From positions 3,944,001-4,008,000 of the forward strand of contig NZ_CP141048.1 in assembly GCF_034627025.1 (NCBI RefSeq): 64,000 nucleotides of DNA. The letters are read 5' to 3'. Both the position numbers and the translations under genes were made by a program. This DNA is from Microvirga lotononidis (lineage in GTDB: Bacteria; Pseudomonadota; Alphaproteobacteria; Rhizobiales; Beijerinckiaceae). Under the pieces are notes generated by a model. That model saw only the letters and a list, made by a program, of their open reading frames with translations. It made no database searches and was not told where the DNA came from. Positions 1-8,798 of the stretch are shown piece by piece. Position 1 is the stretch's first letter, and every line of letters begins with the position of its first letter.

Positions 1-508
1 GCCGCCCATCTTCGCCCGTCACCGGCCATTGCGGTACGACCCCTGCCTTGGGAGGAAACAGCAGCCGGACATGCATGCCGCCGGTGGCGAAGCGCGCAAG
101 ATCCGAGCCTTTGAGCCGCACCCGGCGCATGCGTGGCGTCACGTTGGTGGCGCTCACGACACGCATTTCGCGGAAGTATGGCAAAGGCGAACCGGCGGCT
201 CCATCGCCGGTCCACGAAATGCGGGGAGACACACCCTCGGCAAAGCCAAGGATGTGCTCAGCGAGACTCCATTTGACATAGGCAAGGCCGGTCGCGTCAG
301 CGCTTTCGGCCTGAAGGCGGAGACTGTCGTCATCCGCTTCGACGGACGCGCTGCCGTAAACGAAGGTCACGCGGGCGGAACGCCCGGAGCGATCCACGTG
401 GCCGTGTTCGACGAAGTGCGCGCAGAGCTTGTCCATGACCTGCATGGGACCAGCGAGGTCAACTTTGGCCTCGGCACGAAGGAGGGATGATGTCATCGTA
501 GATTCCAT
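1..508 (-). CDS. Siderophore-interacting protein (FAD-dependent ferric-siderophore reductase), 3' end cut off by the window
   Basis: I translated the bottom strand from an ATG at 508; it stays open to base 1, so only the N-terminal ~169 residues are visible. Residues ~10-95 resemble the DUF2218 domain often fused in front of siderophore-interacting proteins. From ~110 (FREMRVVSATNVTPRMRRVRL-like stretch) the FAD-binding domain of the ViuB/YqjH family begins. Family members reduce Fe(III)-siderophore in the cytoplasm to release iron. The start lies 16 bases after the permease stop, so this is the last visible gene of a leftward operon (binding protein, permease, reductase). No FhuF-type reductase is seen, so this protein is the likely iron-release enzyme of the locus (inference). 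Confidence 0.85.
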   Translation of the reverse strand, partial: MESTMTSSLLRAEAKVDLAGPMQVMDKLCAHFVEHGHVDRSGRSARVTFVYGSASVEADDDSLRLQAESADATGLAYVKWSLAEHILGFAEGVSPRISWTGDGAAGSPLPYFREMRVVSATNVTPRMRRVRLKGSDLARFATGGMHVRLLFPPKAGVVPQWPVTGEDGR

Positions 509-524
509 GACGATGGCGTTTCGC

Positions 525-2492
525 CTATCGGCTTCGACGCAGGAGCCAGATCAGATACGGTCCGCCGATGAGCGAAGCGAAAAGACCCAGCGGGAGCTGA
601 TAGGGGAAGGAAACGACCCGTGACAGCCAGTCGGCTCCCGTCATCAGCCCGACACCGATCAGGATGGCCGCCGCGAGCTGCTGATGGGCCCGGCTGAATC
701 CGGCGAGCCGGGCCATGTGCGGGGCGACGAGTCCGACGAAGCTCAGCGGGCCGACCATGAGCGCCGCCGCGGCCGTCAGACCTGCGGCGAACAGGGTCAG
801 CGTCATGCGGCTTGCATGAAGCGGCACGCCGATCGCGCGGGACTGTTCGGCTCCCAGCGGGAGGATCTCGAGCCAGCGGATCATGAGAGGCAGAGGACCC
901 AGGAGGACGATAGCCGCCGCCATGGCGATCCACGCCTCGGTCGAGGTGACATGAGCCGTCGAGCCGCTGATCCAGGCCAGGAGCTGAAAAGCGCGCGCAT
1001 CGCCCGTGATCATGGCGGCGTTGACGAGGGCGTTGCAGAATGCTCCGACAGCCAGACCACCGAGCAGCAGACGTTCGGCGTTCTTCTCCTGCCGACCGGC
1101 GACCCAGAGCAGAGCCAGCAGGGCCACGAAGACGCCGATCGCCGCGCCGGTCAGCCGTATGCTCATGGTCGGCGCGGGTATCGTGAAGAGAATCGCGGCG
1201 AGGCCGACACCAGCGCCGGCGCTGATGCCGAGCACTTCCGGACTCACGAGGGGATTGCCGGTCGTCCGCTGCAGAATCATGCCAGCCGCGGCCAGCATGG
1301 CTCCGGCCGAAGCTGCCGCCGCAACGCGCGGGGTGCGGAACGGGAGGAGATCGCCGAGAATCTGCCCCGTTGCGAGGCTCCACCCGTCAGGCCCCCGCCC
1401 GACGAGGACGGCCAGCGCGATCATGCCCAGGACAAGCAAAAGGATGGCGAACAGAGGAGCGACCGGCTTGACGATCCGTCGCGTGGCTTCAGCCGGCGCG
1501 AGAGTGGAGGCACGATGAGCGAACCGGAGGCGCGGAAGCAGGTAGAGGAGCAGCGGTCCTCCGAGGAGCGCCGTGGCGGCCCCCGTCGGCACCGTCCTGG
1601 CCGATCCGCTCGCTACGAGCTGCGCGAGACCATCCGTGAGCCACAGGATCGTCGCTCCGACGAGCGGTGCCGATGCAAAGATCTCGCGCTGCGTGCGTGC
1701 GCCGCATAGCCTGGCGAAAGTCGGTGCTGCGAGGCCGACGAAGCCGATGATACCGACCTCCGCCGTAACGGTTGTCGCGAGCCACACGGCGATGGCCAGA
1801 GCCAGCAGGCGCAGGAGCAGGAGGTTGACGCCGAGACCGCGTGCGCTCGCGTCGTCGAGGCCGAGGATTTCCAGGGGACGGATCAGCAGGAAGGCTGCGG
1901 CAAGGCAAAGACCGAGCGTGAGCGCAATCGCCTGTGCATGATCCCATCCCTGCTGGGTGAGCGAGCCGCTGCCCCAGATGAGCAGGGACATCATGTATTC
2001 GCCGTTCGCAAGAATGAGCGCCGCGCTCAAGGCCATGGCGATCAGGGAGATCACCATCCCGGCGAGGACGACCGTGACCGGTTCGAGCCCGTGCTTCCAG
2101 GTCAGGGACAAGAGGATGGCGACGACGGTCAATCCGCCGATCAGCGCGACCGTCTCGCGCGCGGTATCCATCAAGGCTGGTGCAAACAGGGTTGCGGCCG
2201 TCATGGCGAACTGCGCACCCGCCGAGATGCCGAGGGTCGAAGGATCTGCGATGGGATTGCGCAGCACCTGCTGCAACAGGGCACCGCAGAGCCCAAGCGC
2301 GGCCCCGGACAGCAATGCGACCGCCGCACGGGGGAGAACGCTGTTCAGGAGGAGAACACGGTTGAAGTCGAAGATTTGCTCGCCCGACCAGGGCAGCAGG
2401 CTCAGGACCTGATACGCGAACAGGTTCATGGCGAGGAGCGCTGCCATGAGCCATACGAGGGCAGACGGCCTCGCCGTCATGGCTTTAACCAT
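525..2492 (-). CDS. fhuB: FhuB-type siderophore ABC transporter permease, two FecCD halves fused
   Basis: About 655 residues, twice the length of a single BtuC/FecCD permease. Two repeats are visible, roughly 30-320 and 345-650. Each has the family's GxxLxxxGxxLQ-type segment (CGALLQQVLRNPIADP in the first, AAAGMILQRTTGNPLVSPE in the second) followed by EVLGISAGA- or STLGISAGA-like text. This duplicated architecture is typical of FhuB, the inner-membrane channel for ferric hydroxamates. I start it at the ATG at 2492, preceded by GGGGATCGCGG and overlapping the binding-protein stop by 8 bases. An ATG at 2480 is the alternative, and upstream in-frame codons reach 2561. Confidence 0.9.
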   Translation of the reverse strand: MVKAMTARPSALVWLMAALLAMNLFAYQVLSLLPWSGEQIFDFNRVLLLNSVLPRAAVALLSGAALGLCGALLQQVLRNPIADPSTLGISAGAQFAMTAATLFAPALMDTARETVALIGGLTVVAILLSLTWKHGLEPVTVVLAGMVISLIAMALSAALILANGEYMMSLLIWGSGSLTQQGWDHAQAIALTLGLCLAAAFLLIRPLEILGLDDASARGLGVNLLLLRLLALAIAVWLATTVTAEVGIIGFVGLAAPTFARLCGARTQREIFASAPLVGATILWLTDGLAQLVASGSARTVPTGAATALLGGPLLLYLLPRLRFAHRASTLAPAEATRRIVKPVAPLFAILLLVLGMIALAVLVGRGPDGWSLATGQILGDLLPFRTPRVAAAASAGAMLAAAGMILQRTTGNPLVSPEVLGISAGAGVGLAAILFTIPAPTMSIRLTGAAIGVFVALLALLWVAGRQEKNAERLLLGGLAVGAFCNALVNAAMITGDARAFQLLAWISGSTAHVTSTEAWIAMAAAIVLLGPLPLMIRWLEILPLGAEQSRAIGVPLHASRMTLTLFAAGLTAAAALMVGPLSFVGLVAPHMARLAGFSRAHQQLAAAILIGVGLMTGADWLSRVVSFPYQLPLGLFASLIGGPYLIWLLRRSR

Positions 2493-3387
2493 CCGCGATC
2501 CCCGGCATCGAGAGCGCTTCACTGAAGACGCGAGCGAAACGCCGCGCGGCAGGCAGTGCACCGAACGGATTGACGGGTGGCAGTGTCATGACGCGCCCCT
2601 CGCGAACGGCCGGAATGGCTTTCCACAATGGACTGGCGTCGAGAGTGTGGTGGGCATCCGGAGGAACGGGAGACACGATGGCGATGATCGCTTCCGGCAC
2701 CTCGGCGAGAGCTTCGAGAGGCATCGCCGCCGCCGCCGCATAGCTGGTGGGGTTGGGCCAAGCATTCTTCAAGCCCAGTCGCTGAAGTACGTCGCCGAAC
2801 ATGCTGTCGGGACCGAAGACCCGGAAGTGGCGCGCATCGCCGAGGTTGATCAGGAAGACGGGACGCGCCTTATCGGCAATGCGCCGGCTCGCCTGACCGA
2901 TCTCATCGGACGCTGCGGCCACATAGGCCTCCGCCTGCGGCCTTCGTCCGAGATCGTTGCCGAGGGCTAACGTGACCTGCTCGGCCGGTGCGTAGGGAGG
3001 CCGGCCTGTTTCGTAAACCGAGTAGGACGCGACAGGAGCAATCCGTTCCAGGCTGTCCTTCACCCACGCGTACCAACCCGAGCTGACGATCAGGTCGGGA
3101 CGGGTGAGAAGGAGCATTTCGAAGTTCGGTGAGCCGCGAAGGCCGAGATCGGCCACCTGCGACGGCACCGGCGGCTCGACTGCAACCTTGTGAAACTGCA
3201 CCAGTTCGGTTGCCGCGACGGGCACGATATCCAGTGCAAGCAAGGTCTCGAACATGGCCCAGTCGAGAACGGCAACGCGGCGGAATGGGTCCGCCTGGAC
3301 GTTGCCGACGATGAGAGAGCCGAGCCCGCCTCCAAGAAGCCTGCGCCGGGTCAAAGCGAATGCGTTTCGTGCGGAGGTGAGCTGCAT
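2485..3387 (-). CDS. fhuD: FhuD-type periplasmic siderophore-binding protein
   Basis: 300 residues, the usual length for FhuD/class III binding proteins. The N-terminus has a twin-arginine-like motif (TRRRLLGGG, residues ~13-21), so export may be by Tat. The body shows class III features: VAVLDWAMFETLLALDIVPVA near 40-60, then PDLIVSSGW and a C-terminal PFGALPAARRF. It would carry ferric siderophore from the receptor to the permease. First gene of the leftward operon; its start lies 43 bases from a pair of direct repeats (3430-3463) that could control it. Ligand class (hydroxamate) is inferred from the Fhu-like partners. Confidence 0.88.
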   Translation of the reverse strand: MQLTSARNAFALTRRRLLGGGLGSLIVGNVQADPFRRVAVLDWAMFETLLALDIVPVAATELVQFHKVAVEPPVPSQVADLGLRGSPNFEMLLLTRPDLIVSSGWYAWVKDSLERIAPVASYSVYETGRPPYAPAEQVTLALGNDLGRRPQAEAYVAAASDEIGQASRRIADKARPVFLINLGDARHFRVFGPDSMFGDVLQRLGLKNAWPNPTSYAAAAAMPLEALAEVPEAIIAIVSPVPPDAHHTLDASPLWKAIPAVREGRVMTLPPVNPFGALPAARRFARVFSEALSMPGIADG

Positions 3388-3429
3388 GGGCGTTCGCGAT
3401 ACCGGTATGCTCTTGAAGGACTTCGGAGT

Positions 3430-3463
3430 GAGTTTATTACTTAAGTATTTGAGTTTATTACTT
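3430..3463. promoter_or_regulatory. Two 13-bp direct repeats upstream of fhuD
   Basis: GAGTTTATTACTT occurs at 3430-3442 and again at 3451-3463, identical in all 13 bases. The start-to-start spacing is 21 bp, two turns of B-DNA. The repeats lie 43-76 bases ahead of the fhuD start on the bottom strand. Same-face tandem sites of this kind are typical of AraC-family activators; that is inference. Confidence 0.6.
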
Positions 3464-3785
3464 CCATGACCAGGTTTTCGTCTGCATCCCAGTTTCCTGC
3501 AATTTTCGTCCGCCCTGGGCCACTGATAGGTTGCGCTTGATCTTTGCCTAAGGGCGGCTTGATGGACCGCGAATAAGGAGACGTCAATACGAGTTTGAGA
3601 AAATTCTATTCATTTCAGTATATTAGAACAATTCAAAAATGAAAATCGTCATGGCGGAGCTGCGGCTTCGGCCTCATCACTGACCGTCCGAACAGTCCGA
3701 AAATCGTAAGCCTCTGGGTTCGGCAAGGCGATTCCGGTTGTCACCGGCCATATGGAGTTCGATTAGGTAGATAATAGATTATAGC

Positions 3786-3817
3786 GATTATAAAGAATGT
3801 ATCAGCTGATTATAATC
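3786..3817. promoter_or_regulatory. Inverted repeat GATTATAA-N16-TTATAATC before the receptor gene
   Basis: GATTATAA at 3786-3793 is matched by its exact reverse complement at 3810-3817. It ends 2 bases before the palindrome at 3820 and lies ~150 bases ahead of the receptor start. It may be an operator or an AT-rich promoter element; no protein can be assigned. Confidence 0.45.
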
Positions 3818-3819
3818 CT

Positions 3820-3837
3820 TCTAAACTGCAGTTTAGA
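3820..3837. promoter_or_regulatory. Perfect 18-bp palindrome, candidate iron operator
   Basis: TCTAAACTGCAGTTTAGA reads identically on both strands. It is centred ~140 bp upstream of the receptor ATG at 3968. Its TTTAGA/TCTAAA arms recall the half-sites of rhizobial iron-control elements bound by Irr, but arranged in the opposite orientation to the ICE consensus I remember. A Fur-superfamily site is therefore a guess. Confidence 0.55.
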
Positions 3838-3967
3838 GTAATTGAAAAACATAATTCTTGATTTAACTTCATGGAATCAATAGGGGAGGCGCAGCGGTAA
3901 TCTGGTGATTGCCCATGCATGTGAGGTCGGGACGGACTTCCTGCGAATGAACGCCTTGGGGGCATCC

Positions 3968-6148
3968 ATGAATCGTCGTTACGCGTTGAGTTTGGGGGTG
4001 AGCCTTGTCGCGCTTGCCGTGATGGGGGCCTCGAGCGGCTCATCCCTGGCCCAGTCACAATCAGTGTCCGGTGAGATCGCGTTGGAGACGGTCACCGTCG
4101 AAGGGCAGAGCGGCAGCGCGACCGGGCCAGTGAACGGCTATGTTCCCAATCGCACCGCAACCGGCACCAAGACCGATACGCCCATCGAGGAAATACCGCA
4201 GTCGGTTTCTGTGATCGGGCGCGAGGAGATCGAGGATCGTCAGGCGCAGAAGGTCGACGAGGCCCTGCGCTACACCGCTGGCGTCTACGCACAGCCCTAC
4301 GGAGTGGATTCGGATACGGACTGGTTTTACATCCGGGGCTTCGATGCGGGTCAGACCGGCGTCTTCCTGAACAGCCTGCCGCTTTATCAATATGCCTTCG
4401 GCGGGTTTTACATCGACCCGTTCGTTCTGGAGCGCATCGAAGTGCTCAAGGGACCGTCTGCGGCTCTCTATGGCGGTTCGTCCATCGGCGGTCTCGTCAA
4501 TCTCGTGAGCAAGCGGCCGACGACCGAGCCGCTGCGCTATGTGGAGACAGGCATCAACTCATGGGGCAACGGCTATGCCGCCTTCGATTTCGGCGGCGCC
4601 CTCGACAAGGACAGGATCTGGTCCTACCGCCTGACCGGAAAAGTCTCCGGCGGTGGCTGGGAGACCGAGAAAGCGGACGATTTTCGCGGCGTGATTGCGC
4701 CGGCCCTGACGTTCCGGCCCAATGGGGAAACGGCACTCACCGTGCTCGCGTCCTATCAGAACATGGATCTCATGCACACGGGCGGATTCCTGCCCTATGT
4801 CGGCACGGTCGTTCCCGCGCCCTATGGCCGCATCTCGCGCCGCTTCTACTACAGCGAACCCGATATCGATCTCTACCGCCGCGACCAATCCATGATCGGC
4901 TACGAGTTCGAGCACGCGATCAACGATGTCTGGACCTTCAGGCAGAATTTCCGCTATGCGCACACGAATTCGAAGGAGCGTGGTCCCTATCCATACGGCT
5001 ATCTCGATTCCGCAACGGGCTTTCCGGGCCCCGTGCCCGTCGGGCCGAACTTCCCGCTCTACCGCATCGGGTTCGATCACCACACGGTCGTGAACACTCT
5101 CTCCATCGACAATCAGGCGGAGGCGAAGTTCGGCACGGGACCGCTCGATCACACGCTGCTCCTCGGCCTGGATTACAAGTACTACGACATCGATCACGTC
5201 CAGGCGTCCGGCGGCGGAACGCCGATCGGCCCGGTCAATCCGATCTACGGCGTTCCACAGGGGCCGTCCGTTCCCTATCTCGACCAGAATCTGACCATGA
5301 ACCAGGTCGGCTTCTATGCCCAGGATCAGATCCGCTACGGCGGCTGGATCGCGACGCTGAACGGTCGTTACGATCGCGTCTCCACGAAGAGCACCGATGC
5401 GGTGGGCGCGGCCAATTTCAGCGAGGAAGCCGGCGAGTTCAGCGGGCGCCTGGGATTGGGCTACGAATTCGCCAACGGCGTGACACCCTATATCGCGATC
5501 TCGCGCTCCTTCAATCCGCTCATCGGGGCTGATTTCTTCGGTGAGGGCTTCGAGCCGGAGATTGGCCGGCAATATGAGGTCGGCGTCAAGTACAAGCCGA
5601 CATTCTTCGACGGTCTGATCACCGCCTCGCTGTTCGATCTCACCCGCCAGAACGTCCTTACGTCCGATCCTCAGCATCTCTTCTTCGAGGCTCAGCTGGG
5701 TGAGGTTCGGTCTCGCGGCTTCGAAGTCGAGGCACAGGCCAACATCACGGCGGGTCTGAAGGCGGTCGCCGCCTTCACGGCCTACGACATCGAGATCACC
5801 GAGGATTCCAATCCCCTGCTGATCGGCAAGCGTCCCAACGTGGTGCCGGAGATCCTGGCCTCAGGCTGGCTCGACTACACGATCCAGGACGGCACGTTCA
5901 AAGGGGTCGGCTTCGGCGCAGGCGTTCGCTATGTCGGCTTCTCCTATGTCGACAACGAGAACACCCTGAAGGTGCCTGCCGCCACCGTGTTCGATGCCGC
6001 CATCCGCTACACGCGCGACAACTTCACGGTTGCACTCAACGTCAACAACCTGTTCGACAACGAGTATGTCTCGTCCTGCGACACGCAATACACCTGCAAT
6101 TACGGCGCAGGCCGCGTCGCGACGCTGAAGGCGAGCTACAAATGGTGA
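3968..6148 (+). CDS. TonB-dependent siderophore receptor, FhuA-like
   Basis: 726 residues from the ATG at 3968 (MNRRYALSL...), followed by a signal peptide ending near SSLAQ. An upstream in-frame codon at 3905 would put 21 residues ahead of a good signal sequence and is less likely. An ETVTVEG stretch after the signal could be the TonB box. The plug domain is clear (EEIPQSVSVIGREEIEDR, YIRGFDAG, ERIEVLKGPSAALYG), followed by a 22-strand-type barrel ending in the terminal aromatic residue (SYKW). It imports ferric siderophore across the outer membrane. Its stop overlaps the ATPase start by 7 bases, so receptor, ATPase and exporter form one rightward operon. Confidence 0.92.
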   Translation: MNRRYALSLGVSLVALAVMGASSGSSLAQSQSVSGEIALETVTVEGQSGSATGPVNGYVPNRTATGTKTDTPIEEIPQSVSVIGREEIEDRQAQKVDEALRYTAGVYAQPYGVDSDTDWFYIRGFDAGQTGVFLNSLPLYQYAFGGFYIDPFVLERIEVLKGPSAALYGGSSIGGLVNLVSKRPTTEPLRYVETGINSWGNGYAAFDFGGALDKDRIWSYRLTGKVSGGGWETEKADDFRGVIAPALTFRPNGETALTVLASYQNMDLMHTGGFLPYVGTVVPAPYGRISRRFYYSEPDIDLYRRDQSMIGYEFEHAINDVWTFRQNFRYAHTNSKERGPYPYGYLDSATGFPGPVPVGPNFPLYRIGFDHHTVVNTLSIDNQAEAKFGTGPLDHTLLLGLDYKYYDIDHVQASGGGTPIGPVNPIYGVPQGPSVPYLDQNLTMNQVGFYAQDQIRYGGWIATLNGRYDRVSTKSTDAVGAANFSEEAGEFSGRLGLGYEFANGVTPYIAISRSFNPLIGADFFGEGFEPEIGRQYEVGVKYKPTFFDGLITASLFDLTRQNVLTSDPQHLFFEAQLGEVRSRGFEVEAQANITAGLKAVAAFTAYDIEITEDSNPLLIGKRPNVVPEILASGWLDYTIQDGTFKGVGFGAGVRYVGFSYVDNENTLKVPAATVFDAAIRYTRDNFTVALNVNNLFDNEYVSSCDTQYTCNYGAGRVATLKASYKW

Positions 6149-6987
6149 GGTCCGAGGCGCCGTCTCGCTATGGCGCCCTCATGCCGGGGCCGAAGCCTGT
6201 TCAGGCCACCGGTGCTCCGCTGTTCGAGCTGCGGGATGTGAGCTTCGCGATTCCGGAGCGAACCCTGCTGCATCCGCTCAGCCTGACCTTGCCGGGGCGG
6301 CGCGTGATCGGGTTGATCGGCCACAACGGTTCGGGAAAGTCGACGCTCATCAAGCTTCTGGCCCGCCAGCAGCCGGCGAGCGGCGGCACGCTCTCGTTCG
6401 AGGGAAGGGCCCTGTCGGACTGGGGCGAGCGGCCTTTCGCGAGACGGGTCGCCTATCTGCCGCAGCAGACGCCGCCCGCGTCCGGCATGCTCGTCAGGGA
6501 ACTCGTGGCCCTCGGCCGCTATCCCTGGCATGGCCCGTTGGGCCGCGTCAGTGCTGCCGACCGCCAGAAGGTGAGGGAAGCGATGGCGCTCGCCGACGTG
6601 GAGCCTTTCGCCGACCGTCTGGTGGAGACGCTCTCCGGCGGTGAGCGCCAGCGGGTCTGGCTCGCGATGCTGGTGGCGCAGGATGCTCAGTTCCTGCTCC
6701 TCGACGAGCCGATCTCGGCGCTCGACGTCACCCATCAGGTGGAGGTGCTGGCGCTCGTCCGGCGCCTGTCGCACGAACGTGGGCTCGGCGTGGTCGTGGT
6801 CCTGCACGACATCAACATGGCCGCGCGGTTCTGCGACGAGATCCTGGCCCTCAAGGCGGGGCGGCTGATCGCCCGCGGCACGCCCGTGGAAATCATGACG
6901 CCGCCCCGGCTGCAGTCGATCTACGGCATCGCCATGGACGTCATCCCCCATCCCTTCAACGGAGAGCCTGTCAGCTTCGTCCGGTGA
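6142..6987 (+). CDS. fhuC: FhuC-type ferric siderophore ABC transporter ATPase
   Basis: 281 residues with Walker A GHNGSGKST (60-68), signature LSGGERQ (164-170), Walker B LLLDEP (185-190) and the H-loop in VVVLHDINMAARF. The PQQTPPASGMLVRELVALGRYPWHG stretch is typical of FepC/FhuC/BtuD-like ATPases. It should energise the FhuB permease, although it is transcribed divergently from fhuDB and together with the receptor. Overlaps the receptor stop by 7 bases and the next gene by 4. Confidence 0.92.
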   Translation: MVRSEAPSRYGALMPGPKPVQATGAPLFELRDVSFAIPERTLLHPLSLTLPGRRVIGLIGHNGSGKSTLIKLLARQQPASGGTLSFEGRALSDWGERPFARRVAYLPQQTPPASGMLVRELVALGRYPWHGPLGRVSAADRQKVREAMALADVEPFADRLVETLSGGERQRVWLAMLVAQDAQFLLLDEPISALDVTHQVEVLALVRRLSHERGLGVVVVLHDINMAARFCDEILALKAGRLIARGTPVEIMTPPRLQSIYGIAMDVIPHPFNGEPVSFVR

Positions 6988-8765
6988 CCCAATGTTTCAT
7001 GGTCCGGCTTGCCCTCGACGGCGGCCGGAAGTACCTCTCCGTCATGCGCCCCCTGCTCAAACGCTTCTTCGCCTATTACCAGCCGCATCGCGGCCTGTTC
7101 GTGCTCGACTTCTCCTGCGCGGTCGTTTCGGGCCTGCTCGAGCTCGGCTTTCCGATTGCCGTCAAGCTGTTCATCGACACGCTGCTCCCCACTGGCCAGT
7201 GGGGGCTCATCACGCTCGCCTCGGCGCTGCTGCTCGCAGTCTACGTCCTCAACGCGGGCCTGATGGCCACGGTGACCTATTGGGGGCACATGCTCGGCAT
7301 CAACATCGAGACGGAGATGCGGCGTAAGGCATTCGATCACCTCCAGAAGCTCTCCTTCGGCTTCTTCGACAACCAGAAGACCGGGCATCTCGTGGCGCGT
7401 CTCACCAAGGACCTGGAGGAGATCGGCGAAGTCGCCCATCACGGGCCGGAGGATCTCTTCATCGCGCTGATGACGCTCGTGGGAGCGTTCATCCTGATGT
7501 TCACGGTCAATGTGCAGCTTGCGCTCATCACGGCTCTCGTGGTGCCGCTCACCGCCTGGGTGACGACCCGCTATGGCGGCCGCATGACGCGCAACTGGCA
7601 GGCGCTTTACGGGAAGGTCGGCGATTTCAACGCGCGCATCGAGGAGAATGTCGGCGGCATTCGCGTGGTCCAGGCCTTCGCCAACGAGGATCACGAGCGG
7701 CGCCTGTTCGCCGTCGACAACCAGGGCTATCGGAAGACGAAGCTGGAAGCCTACCGCATCATGGCGGCTTCGACCTCGCTCAGCTACCTGAGCATGCGCC
7801 TGATCCAGATGGTCGTCATGGTGGCGGGCAGCTACCTGGTGCTCAAGGGCGAACTCAGCGCAGGCGGCTTCGTCGGATTCCTGCTGCTCGTGGGCGTGTT
7901 CTTCCGGCCGATCGAGAAGATCAATTCGGTGATCGAGACCTATCCGAAGGGGATTGCCGGCTTCAGGCGCTACATGACGTTCCTCGATACGCGCCCCGAC
8001 ATCGCCGACCGGCCGGGCGCCCGGGACGTCGGCAAGCTCAACGGCGACATCGCGTACCGGAGCGTGGAGTTCGGCTACGCTCCCGGCCGCCCCATCCTCA
8101 AGGGGCTCGACCTGACGATCCGCGCCGGCGAAACCATCGCCTTCGTCGGCCCGTCCGGTGCGGGCAAGACCACCATCTGCTCCCTGCTGCCGCGCTTCTA
8201 CGAGGTCGACAGCGGCTTCATCGCCATCGACGGGATCGATATCCGCGACATGACGCTTCGCTCCCTGCGCAGCCAGATCGGCATCGTGCAGCAGGACGTG
8301 TTCCTGTTCGCCGGGACCATCCGCGAGAACATCGCCTATGGCCGGCTCGAAGCGAGCGACGCCGAGGTTCTGGAGGCGGCCCGCAGGGCCCGGCTCGACG
8401 AGGTGATCGCCTCGCTCCCGGCCGGCCTCGATACGGTCATCGGCGAGCGCGGCGTCAAGCTCTCCGGGGGACAGAAGCAGCGCCTCGCCATCGCGCGCAT
8501 CTTCCTCAAGAACCCGCCGATCCTCATCCTCGACGAGGCGACGTCGGCCCTCGATACGGAAACAGAGCGGGCGATCCAGCAGGCCCTCGCCGAACTGTCG
8601 CAGGGGCGCACGACCCTGGTGATCGCGCATCGCCTTGCCACCATCGTGAACGCGGACCGGATCGCCGTCATCGACCATGGCGTCATCGCCGAGCAGGGCA
8701 GCCACAGGGAGCTTCTCGCCCGAGACGGCATCTACCGGCGGCTGAGCGAGGCGCAGTTCGCCTAG
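6984..8765 (+). CDS. MsbA-type ABC exporter (fused membrane and ATPase domains)
   Basis: 593 residues. An ABC type I exporter membrane domain (about residues 30-310, six segments) is followed by an ATPase domain with VGPSGAGKTT, LSGGQKQR and LILDEATSALD. The GTG at 6984 overlaps the fhuC stop (GTGA); ATGs at 6999 and 7044 are alternatives. Homologues export lipids, drugs or siderophores. As the third gene of a receptor-ATPase-exporter operon it may recycle siderophore or move it outward, but no siderophore synthesis genes are in view. The substrate is unknown. Confidence 0.85.
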   Translation: MTQCFMVRLALDGGRKYLSVMRPLLKRFFAYYQPHRGLFVLDFSCAVVSGLLELGFPIAVKLFIDTLLPTGQWGLITLASALLLAVYVLNAGLMATVTYWGHMLGINIETEMRRKAFDHLQKLSFGFFDNQKTGHLVARLTKDLEEIGEVAHHGPEDLFIALMTLVGAFILMFTVNVQLALITALVVPLTAWVTTRYGGRMTRNWQALYGKVGDFNARIEENVGGIRVVQAFANEDHERRLFAVDNQGYRKTKLEAYRIMAASTSLSYLSMRLIQMVVMVAGSYLVLKGELSAGGFVGFLLLVGVFFRPIEKINSVIETYPKGIAGFRRYMTFLDTRPDIADRPGARDVGKLNGDIAYRSVEFGYAPGRPILKGLDLTIRAGETIAFVGPSGAGKTTICSLLPRFYEVDSGFIAIDGIDIRDMTLRSLRSQIGIVQQDVFLFAGTIRENIAYGRLEASDAEVLEAARRARLDEVIASLPAGLDTVIGERGVKLSGGQKQRLAIARIFLKNPPILILDEATSALDTETERAIQQALAELSQGRTTLVIAHRLATIVNADRIAVIDHGVIAEQGSHRELLARDGIYRRLSEAQFA

Positions 8766-8796
8766 AGCATTCCCGGCGAAGCGGAAGCAGCTCTAA
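8764..8796. repeat. Short imperfect palindrome after the ABC exporter gene
   Basis: TAGAGC and GCTCTA flank a ~21-base loop just after the exporter stop. The AGAGCAT...CCGGCGAAGCGG wording resembles a degraded member of the palindromic repeat family at 11081, 35756 and 48956. Possibly a weak terminator. Confidence 0.3.
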
Positions 8797-8798
8797 CG

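Larger units (their letters stand above)
3388..3967. other. Divergent control region between the two siderophore transcription units
   Basis: About 580 bases, markedly more AT-rich than the flanking coding DNA, with no supported gene. It holds a 13-bp direct repeat next to the leftward operon, an 18-bp perfect palindrome and an 8+8 inverted repeat close to the receptor gene (listed separately). The dense symmetry and the position between uptake genes suggest iron-responsive regulation, probably by a Fur-superfamily, RirA or AraC-type protein. No regulator gene is encoded in the visible part of the locus. Confidence 0.6.

Noticed and set aside
29..490. Rightward frame at the left edge
   Set aside because: Antisense to the siderophore-interacting protein, which reads through with clear family features.
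6921..8705. A 594-codon bottom-strand frame
   Set aside because: Antisense to the ABC exporter gene, with no recognisable domain; codon-bias shadow.
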